Shown: positions 23,389-34,153 of the stretch, piece after piece
Position numbering within the stretch: the first letter of the stretch is position 1
How the letters are laid out: each line of letters opens with the position of its first letter
From: Armatimonadota bacterium
GTDB taxonomy: Bacteria > Sysuimicrobiota > Sysuimicrobiia > Sysuimicrobiales > Humicultoraceae
Direction: 5' to 3'
Length of the DNA stretch: 36,960 nucleotides
Assembly (NCBI GenBank): GCA_031459715.1
Contig: JAVKIA010000023.1
Span: forward strand, 1 to 36,960
The notes under the pieces: generated by a model
What the model was told of the DNA's origin: nothing
Database searches by the model: none
Seen by the model: the letters and a program-made list of their open reading frames with translations, nothing else
Made by a program: the position numbers and the translations under genes

Positions 23389-24206
23389 TCGCACGCGGCG
23401 GAGGGATCCTGCGGGTGCGCGTCCTGCGCAGCGGTAGCGCGGGGAATGCCATCCTGGTGGAGGCCTGTGGCACCCGCCTGCTGGTGGATGCCGGCATCCC
23501 TGTGGACCTGGTGGAGCGGGAGCTGGCGCCGCTGGGCCTGGAGGCCGCCGACCTGGATGCCATTCTCCTCACCCACGAGCACGACGACCACACCCGCGGC
23601 GCCGGGGCGGTGGCGCGCGCCGCCGGGATCCCTGTGCTGGCCAACGAGCGCACGCTGCACCAGGCGGCGCACGTCCTGGGCGCGGTGGCGACGGAGCGTT
23701 TCACCACGGGAGTGCCCTTTGCTCTGGGAGCCTTTACCGTAGAGCCCTTCCCCGTTCCTCACGACGCGGTGGAGCCGGTGGGATTCGTGCTGCAAGTGGA
23801 CGGCCTGCAGGTGGTGGTGGCTCATGACCTGGGTGCTGTGGACGGTGTGCTCCAGGAGCGCCTCCCCGCGGCGGACCTGATCCTGCTGGAGGCCAACTAC
23901 GACCCACGGCTGCTAGGCGTCTCCGGGTATCCCTGGTTCCTGAAGAACCGTATTCTCAGCCCCACCGGCCACCTCTCCAACGAGAGCGCGGCCCAGGCCG
24001 CGGTGTGGGCCGCGCGCGGGGGAAAGGCTCAGACGTTGTTCCTGGTCCACCTCAGCGAGGTGAATAACCTCCCTCCCCTGGCGCGGGACGTGGTGCGCTG
24101 GGCGCTGGAGCGCGAAGGGGTGACGACGACCCAGGTCTACGCGGTGCGCTCCCCCGCCGGAGGGCTGCTGTGGGAAGCCGGCCTTGAGTCTGCGCCTGTT
24201 CCCTGA
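23385..24206 (+). CDS. MBL-fold metallohydrolase (WalJ/YycJ-like)
   Basis: Two-metal hydrolase of the metallo-beta-lactamase fold, 273 aa. Seen: SGSAGNAILVEACGTRLLVDAG, the metal motif LLTHEHDDHTRG, a metal His in PVPHDAVEPVGF, VVVAHDLG and a C-terminal SPTGHLSNESAA. This pattern is close to YycJ/WalJ, a 5'-3' DNA exonuclease-like protein linked to cell-wall and mismatch functions. The ATG overlaps the sppA stop (ATGA). Its 3' end overlaps the glycerate kinase start by 23 bp. Confidence 0.88.
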   Translation: MIARGGGILRVRVLRSGSAGNAILVEACGTRLLVDAGIPVDLVERELAPLGLEAADLDAILLTHEHDDHTRGAGAVARAAGIPVLANERTLHQAAHVLGAVATERFTTGVPFALGAFTVEPFPVPHDAVEPVGFVLQVDGLQVVVAHDLGAVDGVLQERLPAADLILLEANYDPRLLGVSGYPWFLKNRILSPTGHLSNESAAQAAVWAARGGKAQTLFLVHLSEVNNLPPLARDVVRWALEREGVTTTQVYAVRSPAGGLLWEAGLESAPVP

Positions 24207-25569
24207 GGCTTTCTTCCACGCCGGGGACTCCCCGGCGCTGCGTCGGGCGGCGGTGCGCTGCCTGCAGGCGGCGCTGCGGGCGGCCGACCCACAGGCCGCG
24301 CTGGCCCGCGCCGTGACCCTGCAAGACCATCTCCTCCGAGTCGCCGGGGAGGCGTACGATCTGAACCGCGTACGCCGTCTCTTCCTGCTGGGCGGGGGCA
24401 AGGCCGCGGCGGCCATGGCGGCGGCGCTGGAGCATCTCCTCGGCCCGCGGGTTACTGGCGGCGTGGTCAGCGTGAAGTACGGGCACACCGTGCCCACATC
24501 GCGGGTGCGCGTGTTGCAGGCGGGACATCCCCTGCCGGACGCCGCGGGTGTCGCCGCCGCGGAGGAGGTGCTGGCCCTGGCCCGGGAGGCGGGACCCTAC
24601 GATCTGGTCCTGGTGCTGATCTCAGGAGGAGGCTCCGCTCTGCTGACTGCGCCGGCGGAGGGGGTCACGCTGGAGGACAAGAGCGCCGTCACCCGTCTGC
24701 TGCTGGCCGCGGGCGCGCCCATCGGAGAACTCAACGCCGTGCGCAAACACCTCTCCCGAATCAAAGGCGGCCACCTGGCGCGCGCCCTGGCCCCGGCCCG
24801 CTCCGTCGCCCTGATCCTCTCCGATGTCCTGGGGAATCCCCTGGACGTGATCGCCTCGGGCCCCACCGTGCCGGATCCCACCACCTTCGGCCAGGCCCTG
24901 GAAGTCCTGCGCCGCCGCAACCTCATGGAGGCAGTGCCGGCCGCCGTGCGGGAGGTGCTGCAGCGCGGTGCCGCCGGGCGTCTCCCGGAGACACCCAAGC
25001 CGGGCGATCCGGTCTTCGCCCTCACCCGCGCCGCGATCATCGGCGATATCCGGCAGGCCCTGGAGGCGGCGGCGGAGGAGGCGCGCGCACAGGGATTCCG
25101 CCCCGTGTTGTTGTCCGCATCCATCGAGGGAGAAGCCCGCGTCGTGGGCGCCGCCCTGGGGCGGATGGCCAGGGAGGCGCGCGCCGGTCGCTTCGGTCCG
25201 CCTCCTGTCTGCCTGCTGCAGGGAGGCGAGACGACGGTGACCGTGCGGGGCCAGGGGCGGGGCGGGCGGAACCAGGAGGTGGCGCTGGGCGCGGCGCTGG
25301 AGGTCGCCGGGATGCCAGGAGTGCTGGTCCTCTCCGCCGGCACCGACGGCACCGACGGCCCCACCGATGCCGCCGGCGCAGTGGCGGACGGGACGACCCT
25401 GCGGCGGGCTGAGGCGCTGGGGCTGGACCCGCACGACGCCCTGGCTCGCAACGACGCCTACCCGTTCTTCGCCGCGCTGGGGGACCTGCTGATTACCGGC
25501 CCGACCCTGACCAATGTGAATGACCTGATGCTGGTGCTGGTGGAGGACCCACACGCCCGGAGCGCTTAA
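24184..25569 (+). CDS. Glycerate 2-kinase, MOFRL type
   Basis: Phosphorylates D-glycerate to 2-phosphoglycerate, linking glycerate to lower glycolysis. The 461-aa protein shows the N-terminal GGGKAAAAMAAALE, SGGGSALLTAPAEGVTLEDK, GELNAVRKHLSRIKGG (Lys/Arg active-site region), ASGPTVPDPTTF, and the MOFRL domain with RGGRNQEVALG and GTDGTDGPTDAAGA. TTG 24184 is used because the protein begins naturally there and GGGAAG lies upstream; it overlaps the MBL gene by 23 bp. No other start is as good. Confidence 0.92.
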   Translation: MSLRLFPEAFFHAGDSPALRRAAVRCLQAALRAADPQAALARAVTLQDHLLRVAGEAYDLNRVRRLFLLGGGKAAAAMAAALEHLLGPRVTGGVVSVKYGHTVPTSRVRVLQAGHPLPDAAGVAAAEEVLALAREAGPYDLVLVLISGGGSALLTAPAEGVTLEDKSAVTRLLLAAGAPIGELNAVRKHLSRIKGGHLARALAPARSVALILSDVLGNPLDVIASGPTVPDPTTFGQALEVLRRRNLMEAVPAAVREVLQRGAAGRLPETPKPGDPVFALTRAAIIGDIRQALEAAAEEARAQGFRPVLLSASIEGEARVVGAALGRMAREARAGRFGPPPVCLLQGGETTVTVRGQGRGGRNQEVALGAALEVAGMPGVLVLSAGTDGTDGPTDAAGAVADGTTLRRAEALGLDPHDALARNDAYPFFAALGDLLITGPTLTNVNDLMLVLVEDPHARSA

Positions 25570-25598
25570 TTGACGCTGCAGATGGCCCGTGCTATAAG
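25570..25598 (+). promoter_or_regulatory. Strong sigma-70-type promoter for glgA
   Basis: TTGACG (25570-25575) and TATAAG (25593-25598) are separated by exactly 17 bp. Each box matches consensus at 5 of 6. The expected start of transcription is about 25605. That leaves at most about 3 nt before GTG 25608, so the mRNA is probably leaderless. Confidence 0.8.
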
Positions 25599-25607
25599 GG
25601 GGTGGCC

Positions 25608-27077
25608 GTGAAGGTCCTCTATGCCGTCTCGGAGGCCGTTCCCTTCGTCAAGACTGGCGGCCTGGCCGATGTGGGCGGTGCACTTCCTGCAGCCCTGGCG
25701 CGGATGGGACACGACGTGCGTCTGGTCCTGCCGCGCTACCGGGCCGTCGCTACTGCCGGACTCACCCCGCGGTTTCCCCTGCGCCTTTCCCTGGGAGAGG
25801 GCACCATAGAAGGCGCGGTGCTGGAGGGGCGCGCTCCCTCCGGCGTCCCGGTCTTCTTCATCGAGTGTCCCCCCCTGTTCGACCGGGAGGGCCTCTACGG
25901 GCAGGATGGGGTCGACTACCCTGACAACCTGCTGCGCTTCGCCTTTTTCAGCCAGGCCGTGGTCGCTGTCGCCGCCCAGGCGCACCAGCCGGAGGTGATC
26001 CACTGCAACGACTGGCACACCGGCCTGGTGCCGGCCTACCTGCGGCTGCGGGAGCGGGCGCGGCAGCAGGGCGCGTGGCCGACGCTGTTCACCGTGCACA
26101 ACATCGCCATGCAGGGCATTTTTCCCTCCGAGCAGTTTCCCCTTCTGGGTCTGCCGCGGGAGTTCTTCAGCCCCGAGGGGCTGGAGTTCTGGGGGCAGGT
26201 GAACTGCCTGAAGGCGGGGCTGGTCTATGCCGACCTGCTGAGCACCGTCAGCGAGACCTACGCCCGGGAGATCCAGACGCCGGAGTTCGGGGCGGGGCTG
26301 GAAGGCGTGCTGGCCTCACGGCGGCATGATCTTCATGGTGTGCTCAACGGCGCGGACTACACCCAGTGGGACCCGCGGGTGGATCCCTACATCCCCGTGC
26401 GCTACGGTCCCGAGGATCTGGAGGGGAAGCGGGCCTGCAAGCGGGCGCTGCAGAAGGAATCTGGGCTGGAGGTCCTGCCCTACGCGCCGCTGCTGGCTAT
26501 GGTCAGCCGGCTCACCGACCAGAAGGGCTGCGACCTGGTGGCCGCGGTGCTGCCGGCGCTGGTGGAGCGGGGGGCACAGTTCGTCCTGCTGGGGATGGGC
26601 GAGCCCCGCTACCACGCCCTCTTCACCCACCTGGCTCGCCAGTACCCGCGGCAGATCTGTGTCGCCATGCGCTTTGACGAGGCCCTGGCGCACCGCATCG
26701 AGGCAGGAGCAGACATCTTCCTCATGCCCTCGCGCTTCGAACCTTCTGGCCTGAACCAGCTCTACAGCATGCGCTACGGGACGGTGCCGGTGGTGCGGCG
26801 CACCGGAGGGCTCGCCGACTCGGTGACGGACGCCACGGAAGAGACTATCCGCGCCGGCGTGGCCACGGGTTTCGTCTTCGACGCCTACGACCCCCTGGCG
26901 CTGCTGGGCGCGCTGGATCGGGCCCTGGAGGCCTTTCGCGACCCCCTGATCTGGCGGCGGATCCAGCTGGCCGGGATGCGGGCGGACTTCTCCTGGGAGC
27001 GCTCGGCCCAGCGGTACCTGGCCTTGTACGAGCAGGCGGTGGGCAGAAAGGTAGGGGGTCTGGCTGCCGGCAGCTAG
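25608..27077 (+). CDS. glgA: Glycogen synthase (ADP-glucose type)
   Basis: Adds glucose from ADP-glucose to glycogen (GT5). The 489-aa protein shows KTGGLADVGGALPAAL (ADP-glucose loop), YPDNLLRFAFFSQAVV, HCNDWHTGLVPAYL, TVHNIAMQG, NGADYTQWDP, SRLTDQKGCDLV and RFEPSGLNQLYSMRYGT with the catalytic Glu. The start could be GTG 25602 or GTG 25608. The -10 box at 25593-25598 makes 25608 the better choice, as translation from 25602 would begin upstream of the predicted transcript. Probably expressed alone or with galT downstream. Confidence 0.95.
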   Translation: MKVLYAVSEAVPFVKTGGLADVGGALPAALARMGHDVRLVLPRYRAVATAGLTPRFPLRLSLGEGTIEGAVLEGRAPSGVPVFFIECPPLFDREGLYGQDGVDYPDNLLRFAFFSQAVVAVAAQAHQPEVIHCNDWHTGLVPAYLRLRERARQQGAWPTLFTVHNIAMQGIFPSEQFPLLGLPREFFSPEGLEFWGQVNCLKAGLVYADLLSTVSETYAREIQTPEFGAGLEGVLASRRHDLHGVLNGADYTQWDPRVDPYIPVRYGPEDLEGKRACKRALQKESGLEVLPYAPLLAMVSRLTDQKGCDLVAAVLPALVERGAQFVLLGMGEPRYHALFTHLARQYPRQICVAMRFDEALAHRIEAGADIFLMPSRFEPSGLNQLYSMRYGTVPVVRRTGGLADSVTDATEETIRAGVATGFVFDAYDPLALLGALDRALEAFRDPLIWRRIQLAGMRADFSWERSAQRYLALYEQAVGRKVGGLAAGS

Positions 27078-27102
27078 GACGTGGGCGAGCCGGAGGCGCG
27101 AA

Positions 27103-27120
27103 CGGGTGGATCCGCACCCG
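27103..27120 (+). terminator. Hairpin between glgA and galT
   Basis: CGGGTG-GATCCG-CACCCG forms a 6-bp stem after glgA. It has no T-run. It may slow or stop transcription or be a minor leader structure of galT. Confidence 0.3.
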
Positions 27121-27157
27121 AGGCGCAGTTCCTTCGAGGAGTGGAGGTGGTATCGCC

Positions 27158-28189
27158 TTGCCTGAGCTGCGCAAGGATCCCATCACCCGGCGCTGGGTGA
27201 TCATCGCCACGGAGCGGGCGGCGCGGCCGACCGACTTCCTGGGGCAGTTTGGCCAGGAGCCGACCGACCGGGACCGTTGTCCCTTCTGCGAGGGCCGGGA
27301 GGCGCAGACTCCCCCGGAGATCTTCGTCCTGCGGCGGGAAGGGACGTCGCCCAACAGTCCGGGGTGGTGGGTGCGGGTGGTGGCCAACAAGTATCCCGCG
27401 CTGCGTATCGAGGGCGACACGGCCCGCACCAGGGAGGGGATGTTTACGCGGATGGATGGGGTGGGCGCCCACGAGGTGATCATCGAGACCCCGACACACG
27501 ACACCCACCTGGCGCTGCTGCCGGAGGAGCACATAGCCGATGTTATCCGCGCCTACCAGGAGCGCTACCTCGACCTGGACCGCGACGAGCGCTTTGAGTA
27601 CCTGTTGCTGTTCCGCAACCACGGGCGCGCCGCCGGGGCTTCTCTCTCCCACCCCCACTCCCAGCTCATCGCCCTGCCCATGGTGCCCAAGCGCACCAGC
27701 GAGGAGATGGAGGCGGCGCAGCGCTACCTGGAGCGGCAGGGGACCTGCGTCTACTGTGACCTGCTGCGCCAGGAGCTGGCCGCCGGGAAGCGGGTGGTTC
27801 ACGAGAACGCTCACTTCGCGGCGGTGACGCCCTTTGCCGCCCGCTTCCCCTTCGAGACGTGGGTCGTGCCCAAGGAGCACCAGGCCTCCTTCGGCGCCAT
27901 CTCCCCCCCGCAGGTCCCCGCCATGGCCGCCGCCCTGAAGACGGTGTTGCTGAAGCTGGCCGTCCTCCTGGGCAATCCGCCGTACAACTACATAGTGCAC
28001 ACCGCGCCCTACACCGCGCCCCAGGCTCCGGCCTACCACTGGCACCTGGAGATCATGCCCCAGCTGGTGCGGACGGCAGGATTCGAGTGGGGCTCCGGCT
28101 TCCACATCAACCCCGTGGCCCCCGAGGACGCAGCCCGCTTTCTGCGGGAGGTGGAGGCGCGGCCGGAGGTGCCCGCGCCCGGCCCTTGA
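27158..28189 (+). CDS. galT: Galactose-1-phosphate uridylyltransferase family protein
   Basis: HIT-superfamily nucleotidyltransferase that exchanges UMP between UDP-glucose and galactose 1-phosphate in the Leloir pathway. The 343-aa protein shows the zinc-site cysteines CPFC and CVYC, the segment VANKYPALR, the catalytic GASLSHPHSQLIALP and the C-terminal HWHLEIMP. TTG 27158 after GTGGAGGTGG is the likely start. Some proteins of this type use ADP-glucose or act as phosphorylases, so substrate is not certain; the neighbour is glycogen synthase. Its TGA stop is overlapped by the TTG start proposed for the next gene. Confidence 0.87.
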   Translation: MPELRKDPITRRWVIIATERAARPTDFLGQFGQEPTDRDRCPFCEGREAQTPPEIFVLRREGTSPNSPGWWVRVVANKYPALRIEGDTARTREGMFTRMDGVGAHEVIIETPTHDTHLALLPEEHIADVIRAYQERYLDLDRDERFEYLLLFRNHGRAAGASLSHPHSQLIALPMVPKRTSEEMEAAQRYLERQGTCVYCDLLRQELAAGKRVVHENAHFAAVTPFAARFPFETWVVPKEHQASFGAISPPQVPAMAAALKTVLLKLAVLLGNPPYNYIVHTAPYTAPQAPAYHWHLEIMPQLVRTAGFEWGSGFHINPVAPEDAARFLREVEARPEVPAPGP

Positions 28190-30429
28190 TCCCCTCACCG
28201 GGATTCTCCTGGCGGGGAATACGACGCGGCTCAAAGCACGCACCTTCTGCGCTAATAGCCCTCTTCTGCCTGGTAGCGCAATCCTTTGCGCAGGAGGGAT
28301 GGTTCCCCACTCCGGTGTTCTGGGACGACGCCCGGCCAACCGTGACGCACGTGGGACGGCTGGTTCTTGATCCTCCTGCGGGAAAACGTGGGTTCGTCAT
28401 GGTTGAGGGCGAGGGGTTTCGATTTCAGGACGGGACTCCTGTCAAGTTCTGGGGTGTTAACCTGTCAGCGGGGGCAAACTTTCCCCAGCACGAGGTCGCA
28501 GAACAGGTTGCTGCCCGCCTTGCCAAGCTGGGATTCAACCTGGTCCGTCTGCATCACATGGATTCGGCCTATGAGCCGAGGGGCATATGGGACAGGAACT
28601 TCACGGACACAAGGCACATCAGTCAGGAACAGCTCGAACGGTTAGATTACCTCATCGCGCAGCTGAAGTCCAGAGGGATCTACGTTGACCTGAACCTCCA
28701 CGTCGGCCGCCCCTTCGCGGTGGCGGACGGAGTCGTGGAAGCAGCGCTCATCCCCAGGCTGGGCAAGTTTGTGACCCTGTTTGACAGGCGGTTGATCGAC
28801 CTGCAGAAGGAGTATGCGAAGCTAATTCTCACCCACCGCAATCCATACACAGGCAGGGTCTACACCGACGAGCCAGCGATTGCCTTAGTCGAGCTGACGA
28901 ACGAGAACTCCCTTTTCGCTGGCTGGCTCAGCGGCGCGCTGGACAGAGAGGAGCTGGCATCGACGCGGCCGGAGGATCCATGGCGGGGTCCCCTTCCACC
29001 CTCCTACCGGAGGGAGCTGGATGCGCTGTGGAACACGTGGTTACTGGATCGGTACCGTACCCGCCAGTCGCTGGAGGCTGCTTGGCGCCCGCAGGAGGTG
29101 GGGGAGAGCGGGCTAAGGGTGGAAGAGGATCCTGCCCGGAGTACGGTCGGCAGGACCCCCTGGGCGGAACGAGAACGGGTGTCCGCGGCACGTCTTGCCG
29201 ACCTGGCCAGATTCTACGCCTGGGTCGAAGCCGCCTACTTCCGGGAGATGATCAGCTATCTGCGGAAGGAAGTCGGTTTGAAAGCACCCATCACCGGAAC
29301 GAACAATTATTATGGGCTCCCCAGCATCCTGGCCCAATCCGCTGCGGACTACATGGACACCCACGGGTACTGGGACCACCCCACGTTTCCGGGGCGTCCG
29401 TGGGATCGTACGGACTTTCGGATCACCAATCGATCGCTGGTCCTCACCCCTGCGCTGATGCAACGTTCTGCCTTCAACTCCAGTCCCATTCCTCGTTGGA
29501 CGCTGTCGGCAGTGTGCGGCAGGCCTCTCACCGTGAGCGAGTGGAATCAGCCATTCCCCAACGTCTACGAATACGAGATGCCCCTCCTGGTGGCCGCGTA
29601 CGGTGCGTTCCAGGGGTGGGACGGCCTTTTCGCCTACACCTATCGGCACGACAGGGAGAACTGGGGTCGCCAGGGGATCACGGGGTGGTTTGACCTGGAT
29701 GCGAACCCGGTCAAGCTGGCTCTTCTCAGCATCGGGGCTCTTCTCTTCCTCAGAGAGGATGTCAGCCCAGGGAGGCAGACGGTGAGGCTCGTGCATGAAG
29801 AGGCCGAAGTGTTCCGATCGTTCCGGCAGATGGGTGGGACGCCCAGTTACGGTCCTTCCGGGCTGCCGATGACAATTGCCCTGGAGCACCGCGTCTGTCA
29901 GATGTTTGTCCCGGGACGTCCCGGCCAGCCTGAAGGGGAGTCCCCTCCCATGGGGCGTGATCCCTTCACCTCCGATACGGGTCAACTCATCTGGGATGCT
30001 GAGGTGGGGATGGTCCAGGTCGATACCCCCAGAACGCAGGGTGCCGTTGGATTCCTGTCGCGAAAGCCGGTGGTCCTTCAGGACGTACAGATCCGATCGG
30101 AAACCGACGCGGCAATTGTCATTACGTCTCTGGACGGCAGGCCGCTTGAGCGGTCGCGGCAGATGCTCCTCGTCGCCGCGGGGGGACAGATGAACACGGG
30201 GCAACAGTGGCGCAGTGACGGCAGAGGTCTGGCCACCTGGGGCACCGGTCCTGTCCTCCTGCAGCCCGTCCGTGCGGCCATTACCGTGTCGGGAGCGAAT
30301 CGCCTTCAGGTCTTCGCCCTGGACGGACGAGGGGACCGGTTGGCGGAGGTGCCTGTCGTCTGTTCCGGATCTCGGTGTAGCTTCTCTATCGGTTCATCCG
30401 GTGCCGTATGGTTCGAGCTGGCCCGGTAG
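28186..30429 (+). CDS. Secreted clan GH-A glycoside hydrolase (cellulase/mannanase-like)
   Basis: Probable extracellular polysaccharide hydrolase, about 747 aa. Seen: a signal peptide (RRGSKHAPSALIALFCLV, AQSFA, cleavage before QEGW), FWGVNLSAGANFP, GFNLVRLHHMD, then VELTNENS with acid/base Glu240 (Asn-Glu pair) and TVSEWNQPF with nucleophile Glu452. This places it in clan GH-A, closest to GH5/GH42-type enzymes; I cannot fix the family. The C-terminal 200 residues look like beta-rich accessory domains. No ATG or GTG is available; TTG 28186 overlapping the galT stop (TTGA) is the best start. The codon use is less GC-extreme than neighbours (many ATT, GAT, TTT), a sign of horizontal acquisition. 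Confidence 0.78.
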   Translation: MIPSPGFSWRGIRRGSKHAPSALIALFCLVAQSFAQEGWFPTPVFWDDARPTVTHVGRLVLDPPAGKRGFVMVEGEGFRFQDGTPVKFWGVNLSAGANFPQHEVAEQVAARLAKLGFNLVRLHHMDSAYEPRGIWDRNFTDTRHISQEQLERLDYLIAQLKSRGIYVDLNLHVGRPFAVADGVVEAALIPRLGKFVTLFDRRLIDLQKEYAKLILTHRNPYTGRVYTDEPAIALVELTNENSLFAGWLSGALDREELASTRPEDPWRGPLPPSYRRELDALWNTWLLDRYRTRQSLEAAWRPQEVGESGLRVEEDPARSTVGRTPWAERERVSAARLADLARFYAWVEAAYFREMISYLRKEVGLKAPITGTNNYYGLPSILAQSAADYMDTHGYWDHPTFPGRPWDRTDFRITNRSLVLTPALMQRSAFNSSPIPRWTLSAVCGRPLTVSEWNQPFPNVYEYEMPLLVAAYGAFQGWDGLFAYTYRHDRENWGRQGITGWFDLDANPVKLALLSIGALLFLREDVSPGRQTVRLVHEEAEVFRSFRQMGGTPSYGPSGLPMTIALEHRVCQMFVPGRPGQPEGESPPMGRDPFTSDTGQLIWDAEVGMVQVDTPRTQGAVGFLSRKPVVLQDVQIRSETDAAIVITSLDGRPLERSRQMLLVAAGGQMNTGQQWRSDGRGLATWGTGPVLLQPVRAAITVSGANRLQVFALDGRGDRLAEVPVVCSGSRCSFSIGSSGAVWFELAR

Positions 30430-30440
30430 TACCTCTGGCG

Positions 30441-30478
30441 GCAGCTTGAACCGCTCCACGAACCCGTGCAAAAGCTGC
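30441..30478 (+). terminator. Weak inverted repeat between the glycosidase and mscS
   Basis: GCAGCTT (30441-30447) pairs with AAGCTGC (30472-30478) across a 24-nt loop. No T-run follows. It is a possible terminator of the glycosidase transcript or part of the mscS leader; low confidence. Confidence 0.25.
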
Positions 30479-30503
30479 GCGACCGCAGAATGGAGGTGCT
30501 GTC

Positions 30504-31571
30504 ATGCCGTTATGGGAGTCGGTGCTCTGGCAAAACAGGGTAAGCGCCTGGGTCGCCGCGCTGGCACTGGCGGTGGGGCTGGCCGCCCTGCTGCTGCTCG
30601 CCCGCGGTTTGACCGTCCGCTGGCTGCGGCGCCTCGCCGAGCGCAGCCGTACCCGGGCGGCCGACCTGACGGTAACCCTGGCCGGCCGGACCCACGTCCT
30701 CTTCCTCCTGGCCCTGGCGGTCTATGCGGGGGCGGCGCTGCTCACGCTCCCGGGGCGGGTGGAGCGGGTGCTCACCGTGACCCTGCTGGTCGCCTTCCTG
30801 GTTCAGGTGGCGCTGTGGGGCACCACGCTGATCTCGCTGTTGGTCTCCCAATACGTGCAGCGGGCCGCCGAGGATGCGGTGGCAGCGACTACGGCAACAG
30901 CCTTTGGCTTTTTCGGTCGGCTGCTGCTTTGGGTCGTGGTGGCTCTGCTGGCCCTGGACAACCTGGGAGTCGACATCACCACCCTGGTGGCCGGCCTGGG
31001 CGTCGGTGGCATCGCCGTGGCCCTGGCCGTGCAGAACATCCTGGGGGATCTCTTCGCCTCCTTCTCCATCGTCTTCGACAAGCCGTTCTCCATCGGGGAC
31101 TTCATCGCTGTGGGCGACTTCCTGGGGACGGTGGAGCACGTGGGGTTGAAGACCACCAGGGTGCGCAGCCTTTCCGGAGAGCAGATTATCTTCTCCAACA
31201 GCGACCTGCTCCAGAGTCGCATCCGCAACTACAAGCGAATGGCCGAGCGGCGCGTGGTCTTCACGCTGGGGGTGACCTACGAGACCCCCTATGAGGAGCT
31301 GCGGGCGATTCCGGGCATCGTGCGCCAGGTGATCGAGGGTCAGGCGCAGGCGCGCTTCGACCGGGCCCACTTCAAGGCCTACGGTGACTTCTCCCTGGTC
31401 TACGAAGCCGTTTACTACCTGCCCACGCCCGACTACACCACCTACATGGACACGCAGCAGGCCATCAACCTGGAGATCTACCGCCGCTTCAAGGAGCGCG
31501 GCATTGCGTTCGCCTACCCCACGCAGACGCTCTATCTCCGGGGCGCGGCACCGGCGGCTGTGGTAACATAA
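30504..31571 (+). CDS. mscS: Small-conductance mechanosensitive channel, MscS family
   Basis: Membrane channel that opens under tension to release solutes on osmotic downshock. The 355-aa protein has about five predicted membrane helices, with the pore-lining TM3 segment GLGVGGIAVALAVQNILGDL and the following SIVFDKPFSIGDFI. The soluble beta and alpha/beta vestibule follows (IIFSNSDLLQSRIRNYKR). ATG 30504 has GGAGGTG upstream at a good distance. It lies right before a c-di-AMP riboswitch and the trehalose enzyme, which fits an osmotic stress block. Confidence 0.93.
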   Translation: MPLWESVLWQNRVSAWVAALALAVGLAALLLLARGLTVRWLRRLAERSRTRAADLTVTLAGRTHVLFLLALAVYAGAALLTLPGRVERVLTVTLLVAFLVQVALWGTTLISLLVSQYVQRAAEDAVAATTATAFGFFGRLLLWVVVALLALDNLGVDITTLVAGLGVGGIAVALAVQNILGDLFASFSIVFDKPFSIGDFIAVGDFLGTVEHVGLKTTRVRSLSGEQIIFSNSDLLQSRIRNYKRMAERRVVFTLGVTYETPYEELRAIPGIVRQVIEGQAQARFDRAHFKAYGDFSLVYEAVYYLPTPDYTTYMDTQQAINLEIYRRFKERGIAFAYPTQTLYLRGAAPAAVVT

Positions 31572-31578
31572 TGAATTG

Positions 31579-31703
31579 GCGCCGAGTCCCGGTATTCCGG
31601 GAGCGGGGGACCCAGTGAAGGTGGGGCGCATCTCGCCGCGGGGCGAGTAGGGTAGCTCTCGGCCCGAGCCCGTCAGCTAACCCCGCAGGCAACGAGAGAA
31701 GGT
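31579..31703 (+). ncRNA. ydaO/yuaA-type cyclic di-AMP riboswitch
   Basis: The conserved blocks of this aptamer appear in order: GGAGCGGGGGACCCAG, GGGGCGCATC, a short hairpin TCGCCGCGGGGCGA, GTAGGGTAGC, then CCCGAGCCCGTCAGCTAACC, CGCAGGC and GAGAGAAGG. These match the known ydaO consensus (compare GAGCGGGGGACCCA, GGGGUGAAUC and CCCGAAUCCGUCAGCUAACC). The aptamer binds c-di-AMP and usually turns genes off when c-di-AMP is high. It lies between mscS and the fused trehalose enzyme gene. TAACATAAT at 31564-31572 could supply a -10 box, but no -35 is clear. Confidence 0.92.
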
Positions 31704-31716
31704 GGTCTGGGGAATT

Positions 31717-31744
31717 GCGGCCCGGGGAGCCTTCTCCGGGCCGC
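31717..31744 (+). promoter_or_regulatory. Strong hairpin after the c-di-AMP riboswitch (expression platform)
   Basis: GCGGCCCGGGGAG and the facing CTCCGGGCCGC form a stem of about 12 pairs with a tiny loop, just downstream of the aptamer and upstream of ATG 31787. No T-run follows. It could be a terminator-like structure or block ribosome access. Which one applies is inferred. Confidence 0.6.
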
Positions 31745-31786
31745 CGCACATCCCGACCCAACGGTCCATGCGGCGCCGCTGCTGCC

Positions 31787-34144
<2,358 letters not shown>

Positions 34145-34153
34145 GAGCGGGGG

